From Nemertoderma westbladi (taxonomy: Eukaryota; Xenacoelomorpha; Nemertodermatida; Nemertodermatidae), in assembly GCA_032718475.1 (NCBI GenBank), contig JAUCBJ010008042.1:1-47022 (forward strand): a stretch of 47,022 nucleotides of DNA, written 5' to 3'. The position numbers were made by a program, and so were the translations under genes. The notes under the pieces were generated by a model, which had not been told where the DNA came from, ran no database searches, and saw only the letters and a program-made list of their open reading frames with translations. Of this stretch, positions 10,601-20,819 are shown piece by piece; position 1 is the stretch's first letter, and each line of letters opens with the position of its first letter.

Positions 10601-12428
10601 CTTTGGAGAAGGAGTCTCGGTTGTCATTCGCAGTGGTTCGCACCACGGAGCAGGCGTTGGAAGGGCTAGATATGATCCCAAAAGCCTGGATGGTCATCCA
10701 GTACTCCACCGGTTTCTGGTTGAGGTCTCCTTCAGGCCACCACAGAAATCTCAGGCTGTCTCTATCTCTCTCCAGCGCCTTGACTTGTAAGAACATTCCT
10801 TCGATATCGGAAGCGAACGCGATGGAATATTGTCTTAATCTTAAAAGTATTCCCAACAAAGATTGGAGCAAGTTGGGTCCTGGTAACAACTCGGAATTAA
10901 GGGATTGGCCCATATATAGGGCGGAGCCATCAAATACGACCCGTACTTCATGGGGTTTACCGGGTTTGGGAACGTAATGATGTGTTAGATAATAAGTCCT
11001 TTCAGTTATTGGAGTTCCTTCCGGTACTCGCTCCGCATATCCCTTTGTGATAAATTTCTTCAACTGAGTTTGGTACATTTCCTTAGCTGAAGCGTTTGCC
11101 GTAAGACGTCGATGTAATTGGTTGATTCTTTTCTCAGCCAAGGGTCTGTTATTTATAAATCTGGGTTCACGTTTTCGGAAGGGTAGTCCGATTTCATATC
11201 TACCTTGATCTTTTAAAAAACGTGTGGTTGTTTCCTGGATTTGCTTGGCTCTTTCTTCTTCTATCGACAGGGCTTTGTCGTATGAATTGGGTTCTACTAA
11301 TTCTTGGGTAAAGAATCGTACGGCGAGTTCGTCCCGAGTTCTAGCGTTGTAGCGCTCTACCTCGTCATTAAGTTCGTCATTATAAATAATGGATTCCGTT
11401 GGGCGAATCAGTTGACATAGGTTCGTTTGGTTTTTCCAAGTCTGATTCTCTGTAAGTAGGTCAATTGTGTTCTCTTCTTCGAAGAGTTGGTAGATGTCGT
11501 CATTATCTGAGGAATATGGTGTTCCCTCAGTTAGTTCGTCCACCTCACTGCTTTCCACTTCCCAATCGTTTACTTGATATATTTGTTCGTGAGGCATTCT
11601 CTCTTCGAGAGTTCTACGGGAAGGGCCAGTAAAGTACCAACCTACTCTAGTTCTTACCGCATATGTTTGCAGTGGTTGTGGTTGAGCAGGCCGTTTCTCT
11701 AATGTTTCGAGCGCCTCGTGCGCGTTTTGGCCGATAAGTATTTGCACTCCAGGATAATCTGTCTGGAATCGAGGTATCTTAAGATGTTGGACGCTCTCAT
11801 CTTCGTCCCAATTATAAAGGTCTGCTTGAGTAGTAGCAAAGTTCTTTATAGCCACCATTTTTACTGACCTTATACCTTGTGTTCCTAACTTATCCTGGGG
11901 GGTGGACAACACACCTACATAGTAATCTGCCGTTAGGGTAGATTTCCAAACCTGCATAATTCCTGACATATTCAATTTAGTCCGGAACCTGGGTTGTCCA
12001 GCAAAGATATCTTCGGCTAGTTCTTGATCGATGAATGTTCCTGTGCTGCCGGAGTCAAGTAGGGCGTTCACTATGTAGCTTTTGTTAATACCGTGAACTC
12101 TTACCTGAACTACAGGAAATTCTCTGATTCCTACGTTGGAAGCTGGAGCTTTCCAAGATGGTTGTTTGGCGAAAGTAGTTTGGGGAAACTCATCGTTGAT
12201 GTCCCTTTCGTAAGTAAGTGCTCGATACACCGCGGTGTTTATTAGATAACAGGATTCATTGGCGTCGGAGAATTCGTCAGTATAGAATCCTTCCATCTCG
12301 GACTCTTGATCAGTGTCATTTACGTCACTAAATTGGACATGTAGTTCGGGCTCACTTACCTGACTCTGTTTGTCTCGTTCGAACTCACTGTGTAACAAAG
12401 ATGTGATGTTTCGCGCCACACTTTGCAC
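7686..12428 (-). CDS. pol: BEL/Pao pol: protease, RT, RNase H, integrase
   Basis: A frame of about 1580 residues, opened by GTG rather than ATG at 12428. Order: aspartic protease (LLDSGSTGTF, about residue 123), reverse transcriptase with YMDD (about 620), RNase H with FGDAS (about 799) plus the later ELKAA and WTDA blocks, an integrase zinc-binding HHCC region (from about 1180), and the integrase core with VDLFGP (about 1248), SDKGTNF (about 1310) and WERLIRSVK (about 1358). All catalytic acidic residues I looked for are present. A basic DNA-binding region and LCLLE end the protein, as usual in BEL/Pao. Gag and pol are often one frame in this superfamily. Here pol lies in the +1 frame and overlaps gag by 44 nt, so either a recent short deletion or programmed frameshifting is needed. 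It makes cDNA from the element RNA in the capsid and inserts it into the genome. Confidence 0.93.
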   Translation of the reverse strand: MQSVARNITSLLHSEFERDKQSQVSEPELHVQFSDVNDTDQESEMEGFYTDEFSDANESCYLINTAVYRALTYERDINDEFPQTTFAKQPSWKAPASNVGIREFPVVQVRVHGINKSYIVNALLDSGSTGTFIDQELAEDIFAGQPRFRTKLNMSGIMQVWKSTLTADYYVGVLSTPQDKLGTQGIRSVKMVAIKNFATTQADLYNWDEDESVQHLKIPRFQTDYPGVQILIGQNAHEALETLEKRPAQPQPLQTYAVRTRVGWYFTGPSRRTLEERMPHEQIYQVNDWEVESSEVDELTEGTPYSSDNDDIYQLFEEENTIDLLTENQTWKNQTNLCQLIRPTESIIYNDELNDEVERYNARTRDELAVRFFTQELVEPNSYDKALSIEEERAKQIQETTTRFLKDQGRYEIGLPFRKREPRFINNRPLAEKRINQLHRRLTANASAKEMYQTQLKKFITKGYAERVPEGTPITERTYYLTHHYVPKPGKPHEVRVVFDGSALYMGQSLNSELLPGPNLLQSLLGILLRLRQYSIAFASDIEGMFLQVKALERDRDSLRFLWWPEGDLNQKPVEYWMTIQAFGIISSPSNACSVVRTTANDNRDSFSKEVIDNIKRNIYMDDNLRSLPSVEEAIAVAKGTVECLKRGGFRLTKFTSNSREFLEAIPVEDRGAKDLDLIKDDLPETKTLGLKWDTERDILFFQLKQRDNPVRTKRICLSILSTYFDPLGFISPVILIARSLVQQMWLENHSWDDPLKGELLKKWMKWEDSLPAIENFIISRAYFGHVLPTYSYQLHVFGDASDMGIGIVAYLRVETPDGIKVALVTSKALINNKLKVPRAELKAALYATAIGRNVTEQIDYPLEKTVYWTDALLVLEYLTNEVCQFSVFVTNRVAIILSRTKIDQWRHCPGTINPADIASRGATPQELIDTPDWLGGPDFLSKEEDEWPPHLTTAEIRQAKGAETVKPKTRASKSKLFKPTIDLSVLHVSGNDDLDPQSLAINKSVAEIRDRDWKSGIPDVSQGISPLLQRAMRHYSSWNRLCKAVTYLKRCFHHQYSRAKTTSDNAPLTSAQVHVIKNLPKYKVSDSFLKEKISHQEHEETNKQILRLLQCYEDSEKYFLLLRNPQMRLRDRFSSTMIDGLIRVGGRLTNAPLSFDTKFPILIRNLEVQIKMIVDVHSKLYHAGRERVLSEIRTRYYFDKPCRALNQVLRNCIPCRKAFSRPLTQREAELPRERVSFYEPPFTNTGVDLFGPIEVYRARTIVKRWCVIFVCMTCRAIHLDMVNDLSTNSFVLSLRRQIARFGTSNTMRSDKGTNFIGANNEIQAYVKDWNQRQVDDQLRITASSWTFNAADAPWWGGSWERLIRSVKTAFHFIVPCRAYLTDELLRTLMEEIAAYLNERPLMPVSSSPDSLEALTPAHFLLKKPVAMLPRSEIVDGDEYCRRTWQLMQLLSRRFADHFEKHYLPTLQLRTKWFAQQENVSAGDMVLIVDPDLPRKRWQTGRIIETHISEDGLVRSVELIVMRRNFKKPGIIFETQQLNRPVGHLCLLERDRELSGNYGRQDTLPTTTSLIPQTSRDSQT
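12385..12428 (-). promoter_or_regulatory. gag-pol overlap, +1 offset
   Basis: Pol is offset +1 relative to gag. In the gag frame CGAKHH is followed by IFVTQ and stop. In the pol frame the same bases give TSLLHSE, which is what normally follows HH in BEL/Pao proteins. The switch point therefore lies within the CATCACAT at 12401-12408 (minus strand). Loss of one CA dinucleotide from a short CA run would explain it. A programmed frameshift cannot be excluded, but no obvious slippery heptamer is seen. Confidence 0.6.
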
Positions 12429-15400
12429 ACTTTATGTCGGAGTAACAGGTTCGCCGTTGGTGTCCTGGTCTGAGGCAATTATAGCATAACCGCTTGTCCC
12501 ACACAACTGTACGTCTGTCTACAAGGGATTTCTTTAGAAATTCAGCACACGCACTCAAACGGTGTGTCCCGTCGCACAGCGCACAGTTAGGTTTGATGTT
12601 ACTCACTTTACCTTGGTTAACTTGATGCACTCTCGTTTTTTCTTCGGGTTTTCTTCGGTGCATTCTGTTAGGAGACTGAGGAGGGGTCTTGGCAATTTGT
12701 TCTCTCCTATCGTTTCGAGCCTTGTATTTACTTACGTCCTTTGAGGTTTTGTCAACATAATAAGATCGGTCTGTGTCTTTCCCGCTGTCCTCTTCTTGGG
12801 AAGCTTGGCTTTCGCCGTCGTCAGTGTAACACACCGGTGTTACTCTTCTCCTAGAAGTGGGTTTCTCACTTACCTTATTTTCTGATGTTTTCTCTCTGGA
12901 CTGCTTGATGAGTTGTAGTTTTACTTCACCATCTAAGAAAGACATGAGATCAGCCATGGTAGGACTTCGTCGTTGTTGTTCATTCATGTACAACACTTTC
13001 TTGTCCCAGCGTGTACATACTCCACCCTTTGGTAAAGTAGAGACTACGGCTCCAATAACCATGGAACTCTGATATTCATGCGACTTACCTAACCAGTCCA
13101 GTTGTCTACAGATCTCTTGAATTTCATCGGAAAACTCTATAATCCCGCTACTAAGGAAGTGTCGGGGGGCTACTAATTTTGCATACAAATACTTAGCTAT
13201 GTTATCCTTGTTACCATACCTGATGTTTAGTGTATCCCAAACTTGTCTTAATCCATCTGGATGTCCAATAAACTTTAACGCCATTAACTTGGGAGGTCCT
13301 TCCAAGCACTTGATGAGGAATCTAAGTTTCTCTCCGTTAGATAGTACAGAGTTCTGTATGCTATCTTTGTAATATTCGTTGAAAGGTAACCATTTCATCT
13401 CATCTCCATTGAATTTGACGATCTCTCCCACTTTGACCGCTTGGCGGGCTTCTGTTCTAGCCATCTGACGCGTAAAGCTTTCTTGGGCCATCGTGTTATT
13501 TAATATCGAATTATCGGTATATAAATTTCTCGGATCATTATCAGGTCTATAGGGAATATCATTAATAACAGGTCTATAATCACCCTTAATAGGGTTTGCT
13601 ATAGGAGTTTCAACTTCACTAGCAGTATAGATGCGTGTAGGCTCCACACCTTGCGCATGTAATACTTCAGACCTAACAGGTTGACACAATGTTACAGGGG
13701 GTATTGGTATGCCCTTTTGGATATTGACTAATTTGTCGCGTTCTAGTGCGATACTTTGCTGCACTTCTTGCAACTCTGCTCTACGTTCCCTCACTGTTCC
13801 CTTAAGTTGGTGGACAGTCTCCTGCATCTGTCCTAGCAGGAGATTCATCCCCCGCCGTCCCTCCTCTACCCACTCAACCGCCGAAGCGGGAGTCGCCAAC
13901 ATTGTAGCGGGCTGACGCGGGACGACGGGAGATAAATCTTTGATTCCTCTCTCAATGCTCAGGACAGGGGTATTTGCATGGACTGTTCCACCGGGTACAG
14001 GTAGTGTGGTACTATGTAAAGGGAATTTAGAGTTAAGCTCTGGAAGTGCAGGGGTCTCTAGCACAGAAGTGACTTTGGGAACAACAGGCCTAATTATTTC
14101 AGGTTCATCGACTATAGTAGGGAGTCTTTTGACCTGGATAAATGGTTCTATGGGTTCTGCACTACCTAAGTCTGTGCTAGTTAGCTGTCTTTTAACAGCT
14201 GGGGGCAAATCAGGCAATTTGCGACGGTAAGATGTTTTTCTACGCCTACTTAGATGAGATCTATTTCCTCCGCCTTCAGGATCGGTGGTCTCGCCTTCCT
14301 CCGAGGATGTGTATCCCTGGCGCTTGGGAGTAGATTTTCTCATCATCTGCATTTGATTAGCAGTAAACTGTTTATTTATACTGTCTTGTGTCTCTTGCAG
14401 ATTTTCCAACTCCAGTTGGGTAGTCTGCTCAGAGGCTCTCCGTTCTGCTTCTGCCACTGCCTTTGCTGCTTTTCTTTCTGCTTCTGCATCTGCCGCCGCT
14501 GCCTTTCTTTCTACTTCTGCTTCTGCCATAGCCGCCGCCTTTTGTTCCTCTATCCTTCTTTTCTTTATTTGTTCTTCTCGGACTCTAGTGAGGCGGAGTT
14601 TTTCATCACATTCAGCTTGGTTTGCAGCTAACATTTCGGCATCGATTGAGTCCAACACAAGCTTGGTTCCTTCACTATTAGGGGAAAGTCCAGACAGCCG
14701 TCTCCTCAACTCTTCGTCTCCTAGGAATCGCTGATAGTCGGACAAATAAATGTCGATAGCGTCTCTAGTTCGCGGTTTCTCGGCGGTCTCTTCGCTTTCC
14801 GCTTGAGAAAGGGTGACATCAGTTGGTTCTTCATAGGTTGATCTCTCAGCCAGCTGGGATTTCCACTGGGCCGTTTCCTGTACTTTGAGATCTACCCGAT
14901 GTAACCAAGTTTTGACAGCAACATGCAGCGACGTGTCCTGTCTTCTTTTGGAAGTTTCCTCAAAGGCTGAGAGGATTAGTCGAATGCGTAGGGTTCTTTC
15001 GCGTACTTGGTATAGCAGCTCTTCCTGCTCTTGAGGTCCTTGAAGTTGTCGAAACAGTTGTTCTTCCAATCGCTCCAAGGAGCCGAAGAATCCCTGCACA
15101 TATCCTGCTGCCGACCTCTTCCAAACAGCTGGATCCATTGTATCTTTAGCCACTCCAATCCTGTGTATATCTTCCCAAGTAGCCTCGGACAAATCCAACG
15201 GGAGTCCGAGTCCAGGAAAGTTCCATTGTGACTCGACAATAGACATCAATTCTTCCCTGGCGTATCCCGCATAATTATCTTGGGTCGCTCGCTTATTCCT
15301 CGCCCAATCGGCTTGATGTTCCTCCACCGCAATGAATATAGTAGTTAGCACTGCAGCAGGAAGGGTAAGAAGGGGGTCCGAGTAGACTGTAGCAGCCATC

Positions 15401-15711
15401 TGCACTCCGCGTTCGGGGGTTAGCTCTACAGTATCCGAACTACTGGAGCTATCGGGTCGCTGGGAAGTAGGTTCTTGACCAAGATGTTGCTGCGATAGGA
15501 CAACTGCCTCTTGGTTCCGTTTGACCTGTGCCCGAGTACCTATGATGGACCTATGGTGGATTAGCCTAGGGTCTGATACTACTGGAGGGATGACCTTTTT
15601 TGCAGTAGGAGGTGAGCTGAACTCCTTTCTTAATCGCTCCACACTCCTATCTGAGTCACAGATAGTTGTATCGATCAGACTGTCTGACAGGTTTTGCTGA
15701 GTGTCAGACAT
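12385..15711 (-). CDS. gag: BEL/Pao gag with coiled coil and zinc knuckles
   Basis: A 1108-residue ORF from an ATG at 15711. The N-terminal third is Ser/Thr/Glu-rich. About residues 377-457 form a strongly Ala/Glu/Lys/Arg-rich heptad-like stretch, a likely coiled coil. The capsid-type BEL gag domain (VKFNGDEMKWLPFNEYY, about 765) is followed by a C-terminal Cys/His region: CALCDGTHRLSAC, then CYNCLRPGHQRRTC, then CAKCGAKHH. The last knuckle stops abruptly 6 residues later, where relatives usually continue into protease. The pol frame resumes the expected motif one nucleotide over. At over 1100 residues this gag is unusually long for the family. It should form the particle and bind genomic RNA. 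Confidence 0.9.
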   Translation of the reverse strand: MSDTQQNLSDSLIDTTICDSDRSVERLRKEFSSPPTAKKVIPPVVSDPRLIHHRSIIGTRAQVKRNQEAVVLSQQHLGQEPTSQRPDSSSSSDTVELTPERGVQMAATVYSDPLLTLPAAVLTTIFIAVEEHQADWARNKRATQDNYAGYAREELMSIVESQWNFPGLGLPLDLSEATWEDIHRIGVAKDTMDPAVWKRSAAGYVQGFFGSLERLEEQLFRQLQGPQEQEELLYQVRERTLRIRLILSAFEETSKRRQDTSLHVAVKTWLHRVDLKVQETAQWKSQLAERSTYEEPTDVTLSQAESEETAEKPRTRDAIDIYLSDYQRFLGDEELRRRLSGLSPNSEGTKLVLDSIDAEMLAANQAECDEKLRLTRVREEQIKKRRIEEQKAAAMAEAEVERKAAAADAEAERKAAKAVAEAERRASEQTTQLELENLQETQDSINKQFTANQMQMMRKSTPKRQGYTSSEEGETTDPEGGGNRSHLSRRRKTSYRRKLPDLPPAVKRQLTSTDLGSAEPIEPFIQVKRLPTIVDEPEIIRPVVPKVTSVLETPALPELNSKFPLHSTTLPVPGGTVHANTPVLSIERGIKDLSPVVPRQPATMLATPASAVEWVEEGRRGMNLLLGQMQETVHQLKGTVRERRAELQEVQQSIALERDKLVNIQKGIPIPPVTLCQPVRSEVLHAQGVEPTRIYTASEVETPIANPIKGDYRPVINDIPYRPDNDPRNLYTDNSILNNTMAQESFTRQMARTEARQAVKVGEIVKFNGDEMKWLPFNEYYKDSIQNSVLSNGEKLRFLIKCLEGPPKLMALKFIGHPDGLRQVWDTLNIRYGNKDNIAKYLYAKLVAPRHFLSSGIIEFSDEIQEICRQLDWLGKSHEYQSSMVIGAVVSTLPKGGVCTRWDKKVLYMNEQQRRSPTMADLMSFLDGEVKLQLIKQSREKTSENKVSEKPTSRRRVTPVCYTDDGESQASQEEDSGKDTDRSYYVDKTSKDVSKYKARNDRREQIAKTPPQSPNRMHRRKPEEKTRVHQVNQGKVSNIKPNCALCDGTHRLSACAEFLKKSLVDRRTVVWDKRLCYNCLRPGHQRRTCYSDIKCAKCGAKHHIFVTQ

Positions 15712-16261
15712 GTTTAGCTATACAGTTGAATGTCTACTACTATAGTTTCAGTTAAAGCAAGTCTGGTAATTCAGTATGACCGCAAGCCTAGCGATTTATT
15801 ACCGATACCGTTACTCAGTGTAACGTGATATATATACAATATATTAGAATACCGGTATGCTTATAATATATATAAGTATTATTACAGACTAGATGTCAGG
15901 GCCCTAAACCGATTAGGTTCTCTGTTCGCAGAACACCGAACACTATTCCGGCCACGGAACTAGTCCAGCAGAATGCCTTTATAGAATCCTGGAATTGTTG
16001 GGACGAGAGGATCTCAGCAACTAAGCGAAAACGAACAATAGGATGTTCCTAGACCCCCCCCCCAAAATTTATCCAGAAGACTTTTTCCCATATACATTAC
16101 GTTTAAAGGTCTACGGTTCTCCGGCTAGGGCCAATTTGAGTCAAAAAGTCAGCCTCCCTAGCAACCGCGTTGCTATGCGTACAAGTCCAGAACCGCTAAT
16201 GCTACGGACTTGGGACCGGCGCCAAACTGTAGGCAGCATATGAGTTTACATTGAGGGAGTC

Positions 16262-16330
16262 TTTTGTGGAGGTGCCCGATCATGATCTTGACCATGATCA
16301 GCAAAGATCAGTTTTGATCAGCAATCGGAC
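16262..16330. repeat. GATC/TGATCA cluster
   Basis: Within about 60 bp the motif GATC occurs repeatedly, mostly as ATGATC or TGATCA (GATCATGATC, CCATGATCAGC, AAGATCAG, TTGATCAGC). It lies just before the 467-bp repeats on the plus strand, and the same motif recurs in every repeat unit. Possible protein-binding or RNA-structure sites. Confidence 0.6.
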
Positions 16331-16351
16331 ACTCAAGGCTTGCTCCAATCG

Positions 16352-17530
16352 AAAAACTTAACATTACAAAAAGATTCAGCGACCCCACATTAGTCATGAT
16401 TCCCGTTAAAAGATTTTCAAAAAAGTGAATTCTTCCTGATCAAAACGCAAGATCATGATCGCGTCAAGATCGGACTTCGTAAAATCGTAACTAAGCATTT
16501 TGGATATAAACAATTACTGTAGGAAACGTTCAGAACACCGCCCTGAGTCGATTAAAAAAAAAATTGGCCCGATCGGACAACCGGTTCTCGAGATCTGATA
16601 CCTGATCATTAAAGATCATATTTTTCGGTTTTTTCCAATTTTCTCGAAAACTTTGTTTGAGACCCCCGATTTTTTTTTTACGAATCGACTTCTATGATGA
16701 AGGGGCAACTTTTGAGCATTTCGAAATTTTCAAAAAGCGATTTGATCAGGCCGCGATCAGAAAAGATCGTGTTTTTGGTTTTATTTCGAAGACCAAGTCC
16801 TGGGAGTTCACCGTATGGAAAAACTTAACATCACAAAAAGATTCCTCACCCTCGAATTATGGGGGGTAGCCAAAATTTGGGCATAAAAAAGTTCAAGTCT
16901 AGTGGGTCAAAACTCAAGATCATGATCGCGAAAAGATCAGTATATTTAAAATCGAATCTAAGCATTTTTCTAATAAACATTCATTGTAAGAAATGTTCAA
17001 TGGTCTATTCTGAGTTGATTAAAAAAAAAATTGGCTCGATCGGACAACCGGTTCTCGAGATCTGATACCTGATCATAAAAGATCGTGTTTTTCGGTTTTT
17101 CCCGATTTTCTCGAAAACTTTGTTTGAGACCCCCGATTTTTTTTTTACTAATCGACTTCTATTAAGAAGGGGCAACTTTTAAGCATTTCGAAATTTTCAA
17201 AAAGCGATTTGATCAGGCCATGATCAGGAAAGATCATGTTTTCGGTTTTATTTCGAAGACCAAGTCCTGTGTGTTCACCGTATGGAAAAACTTAACATTA
17301 CAAAAAGATTCCTCACCCTCGAATTAGGGGGGGTAGCCAAAATTTGACCATAAAAAAGTTCAATTCTAGGGGGTCAAAAGATCATGATCGCGAAATGATC
17401 AGTTTTTTCGAAATTACTTCTGAGCATTTTGGGGCAAAACTTTCAAACTAAAAAGCATTCACTGGAGTGTTCTAAGTAGATTAAAAAAAAATTCGACTCA
17501 ATAGGCCTACCGGTACCGGAGATATGGTCG
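16352..17530. repeat. 467-bp tandem repeat, about 2.5 copies, in the leader
   Basis: The anchor AAAAACTTAACAT recurs at 16352, 16819 and 17286, exactly 467 bp apart each time. Long shared blocks include CGATCGGACAACCGGTTCTC, GAGACCCCCGATTTTTTTTT and GGGGCAACTTT. The third copy is truncated and more diverged after about 17400. Each unit carries GATCATGATCGCG-type motifs. Short open frames here are not convincing proteins. Confidence 0.92.
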
Positions 17531-18467
17531 TCCAAAGTCTGCTTCCGGTAATTCGAAAATATTTCGAAAACCCTTGATCGAATTTTTTCCTTGAAAATAT
17601 GTGAATGTACAGTTAGTGGACCCGCATCCAACGATATATCACAATCCATATTTCGGATGACAGGTACCGGTGAAATCAGACTTTACCGAAAAAAATTCAA
17701 ATTTTTGCTACTCATGTCTGACTATCTCGAAAACTATAACAGATATGGAAATACTTTCACTGCAAGAAATGTTCGCCTATCCAATGCGCTTCTAACTCTG
17801 TGCTCGGATTTTGCGTAGTGTCAGAACCTACTACTTAACCCCCCCAGCGGAGGGAACGGAGTGACCGGAGCGCCAGTACTATCTTTCATTATAATTAAGT
17901 AATAAGGGCGGTGGGTGGGGTAGGTGGTGAACACTATTTATAGGGTGGAGGGAGGGTCTAGTATATTACTTTACGATATTTGATTTATTTGCAATATAGT
18001 TTAGCTGCCTCAGTCTTATTTGTAATATATTATACATTATACCAAATTATATCAAGTTTTAACATACTACATTGTCTACCTGTAGGAGAAATATACAATG
18101 TAGGGCTCATAATATATTTATAAATAGATTTAGTATATTTACATTGTATAACAGAGCGAATTGTATTATTCTAAAGATGCCGCTTTGATACATCTGATCA
18201 AATGACAATTTCTGGTATATTATCTATTTCACTATCTTGGGTATATCATTCAATTTTTAAAACTATAATAATAAACATTTACTTCACTTCTTGTTTACTC
18301 GCATGGATATATTAATATAAAATACGTCAGTATAATATCTTATGGGGCCAAACCCAGCGTAATCAGAGTAATGTTTAATTATTATTACAATTGGTATATT
18401 GAAGTAAGTAGTACATGAGTTTGATACAATAATTATGAATCCGTATCTTATTCTACTCCACTTCCTC

Positions 18468-18468
<1 letters not shown>

Positions 18469-18515
<47 letters not shown>

Positions 18516-18590
18516 TCTCTCTCTCTTTCTCACTCTTATTCTACTACTACTAACTACTATTACTACTACTACTGACTACTGCAGAGTTAG
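18469..18590. repeat. CT microsatellite followed by ACT repeats
   Basis: A (CT)n run with TTT interruptions (about 18469-18533) is followed by an ACT/ATT trinucleotide tract (about 18540-18580). Simple repeats in the retroelement leader. Confidence 0.9.
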
Positions 18591-18689
18591 GTGTATATTA
18601 CAAGAGGACGGGGTTCGTGATTATTAGTTATTATCTAAGTGCCCCTCGGCTATAGAGAGTCCACCCTCGGTTGCTTACTGGATTTGTCA

Positions 18690-18885
18690 CAGAGTACCGG
18701 TATATAATTTTAGCACAAATATATATAAATATATAATAGGCCTATCGTGAATACCGGTATACAGCTTACACTTATAGTATATATAAGTATAATTATGAAC
18801 TAGAATTAAGTACAGAGTACCGGTATGATTTCAGCTCAAATTTATAGAAATAAATATAATAAGCTTATGGTAAGTACCGGTATGT
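18690..18885. repeat. Imperfect direct repeat with ACCGGTA motifs
   Basis: CAGAGTACCGGTAT at about 18692 recurs at about 18812. In each copy a similar AT-rich stretch (CACAAATATATATAAATATA or its variant) and a second TACCGGTAT follow. Confidence 0.65.
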
Positions 18886-19804
18886 CAATTATTTTAGAAT
18901 AATTGAATTTCTGAATATTTTAGGGTTACTTGGTTACTTTAACTCACTTTATTACCGTTATTTAAGCAGTAGTCCAACTGATATTGAGACCTAGTTGTTG
19001 TATGGCAGGCCTACTATTTATAAATCGTTTGAGTTGATTTATAATATTTATATACCCGTTTAAAATGGGTTTTTGTCAATATTTGAAATAAATGTTATTA
19101 TTTCTGGGGGGTCACTACACAGAAGCTGTGCGCTTTCAGTGAAGTGCTATTTATTTGACACTAAAACAGATAATTCTAATTTACCTAAGTTACTTAATAC
19201 TACAAATTACTTACGATATGGTTGAGATTAAATCTCTAATTAAACACAACAAAAATATTACGTACGAATTTTTAGGGTAATTTTACAGGAAGTCTACAAA
19301 CCAGCCTAACAAAGGGTTAGATTTCTGGTTATTACAACGGACAGGGTACTACGGTATTTGAAATAATAAGTAGTAGTAAATATATTGCACTGTCCAGATA
19401 GGAAAATACCACCGCCTGATGACCTATAACCGTATCGCTATAGGTACTACGTTATGTATCACGGAGTGTTCCTACCTGGAAGTTAATAGAGCTAACGAAT
19501 GTGCCTATCAACCACTTTACAACACAAATATACTGCCCACACACTAATTACTTCGGAAAGCACTGTACACTAAACCCTAAATTAGGTACAAGTACCGGTA
19601 TAACAAATAATCAGTAGTTAAATATACTTGAACAGTTAAAAGAACCACGGCATCTGCTGGAGTGACCGAAGCACAAAGTCACCAGTCTTGTCCTACGCCA
19701 AGCAGCCCGTGTAGTACCGGGGTTAATTAACTATAACGGTATGTATAACAAGCACAATTACTGTAGGAATAAACTTGGGGACATGAATGTTGCGAATAAT
19801 CGCA

Positions 19805-20400
19805 TAAACTCTGAATAATAAATATTACGCTACCCGTACAGAATACTCACACAAAATACAAACCAAACGCTGGCAGACTACCACCAAGCCTAAATAAACT
19901 ACCGTACGTGTAGATTCTGAAATGGTTAGTTAGTATGCGTTCTAACACGGTAGTACGACTTATTCTTTAAGAGGGGATTGACCTTACAGCATATGGCTGC
20001 CCCAACTTACTAACAGCACTTTATCAGACCAACTCCACACACACAGCAATCTCTTCAGACCTAATAATAGCTAGACAACAATCCAGCCTACAAAATATCT
20101 GAGTAATAACTATTACGGTACCTGAACAGACCACACAAACAAACACAGGCTAAAACACTGGCAGACTACGATCAAGCCTAAATAAACTACAGTATATGCA
20201 GATTCTGAAACAGTTAGTTAGTATGCGTTCTAACACGGTAGTACGACTTATTCTTTAAGAGGGGATTGACCTTACAGCATATGGCTGCCCCAACTTACTA
20301 ACGGCACTTTATCAGACAAACTCTACACACGCCGTAATCTCTCCAAACCCAACAACAGTCAGACAGCAGCTCAGCCTACAATTATCTGAACAATCTGAGC
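19805..20400. repeat. About 290-bp tandem duplication in the leader
   Basis: The block starting TTAGTTAGTATGCGTTC at about 19925 recurs at about 20215 with very few changes over about 110 bp (shared GTAGTACGACTTATTC, AGAGGGGATTGACC, GGCTGCCCCAACTTAC). Upstream parts also match (CTGGCAGACTAC, CAAGCCTAAATAAACTAC). Two copies. Confidence 0.85.
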
Positions 20401-20561
20401 AGGGTCACACGCCTTCTGCTCAATATTAGCCTACTAGGAAATAAAACCGACAGAAATAGGTAAAATCTCAATAAAAACCAGGGCTGCAGTCCCTGATTAA
20501 ATACTAAGACCTACCGGTATACAATAATCAAATTCGAATAATACTAATGTACTTATACAGC

Positions 20562-20690
20562 AGTACCGGTTAGGACAGTTGGGCCTACAGACCTACAGAA
20601 GTACCGGTTCCGGCAGTTGGACCTACGGACCTACAGCAGTACCGGTTCTGGCAGTTGGGCCTACTGACCTACAGAAGTACCGGTTCAGGT
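20562..20690. repeat. 38-bp tandem repeat near the 5' LTR
   Basis: AGTACCGGTT starts at 20562, 20600, 20638 and 20676, a strict 38-bp period with about 3.4 copies. Each unit contains GGCAGTTGGGCCTAC-like sequence and ACCGGT. It lies about 130 bp inside the 5' LTR, where packaging or transcription signals of retroelements often sit. Confidence 0.9.
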
Positions 20691-20819
20691 TTACCGGTCA
20701 CTACGGTATTTTGCAACCTTATTGCCTACTGCAATAAGATCATAAACTGTTATTGTTCGCGCTTTTGAAGACCTTTAGCAGTTTAACCTGCCAAAATTTA
20801 TATGTCTTTTAGTTAATTA

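Larger units (their letters stand above)
15712..20819 (-). other. 5.1-kb untranslated leader of the 18.7-kb element
   Basis: Between the 5' LTR and the gag ATG there is no long ORF. The leader holds several repeat blocks annotated separately: 38-bp, about 290-bp and 467-bp tandem repeats and a CT microsatellite. Many copies of the palindrome ACCGGT in TACCGGTA-like contexts occur. A TGG-starting primer-binding site is not found directly after the LTR. A TGGCAGGTTAAAC-type sequence on the minus strand lies about 25 nt inside, near 20785-20797, and could serve, but this is weak. Confidence 0.75.

Noticed and set aside
10333-10977. 214-residue plus-strand ORF
   Set aside because: It is antisense to the RT/RNase H part of the large pol gene and has no domain of its own.
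14254-14631. Cys/Phe/Leu-rich plus-strand ORF
   Set aside because: Antisense of the Ala/Glu/Lys coiled-coil region in gag.
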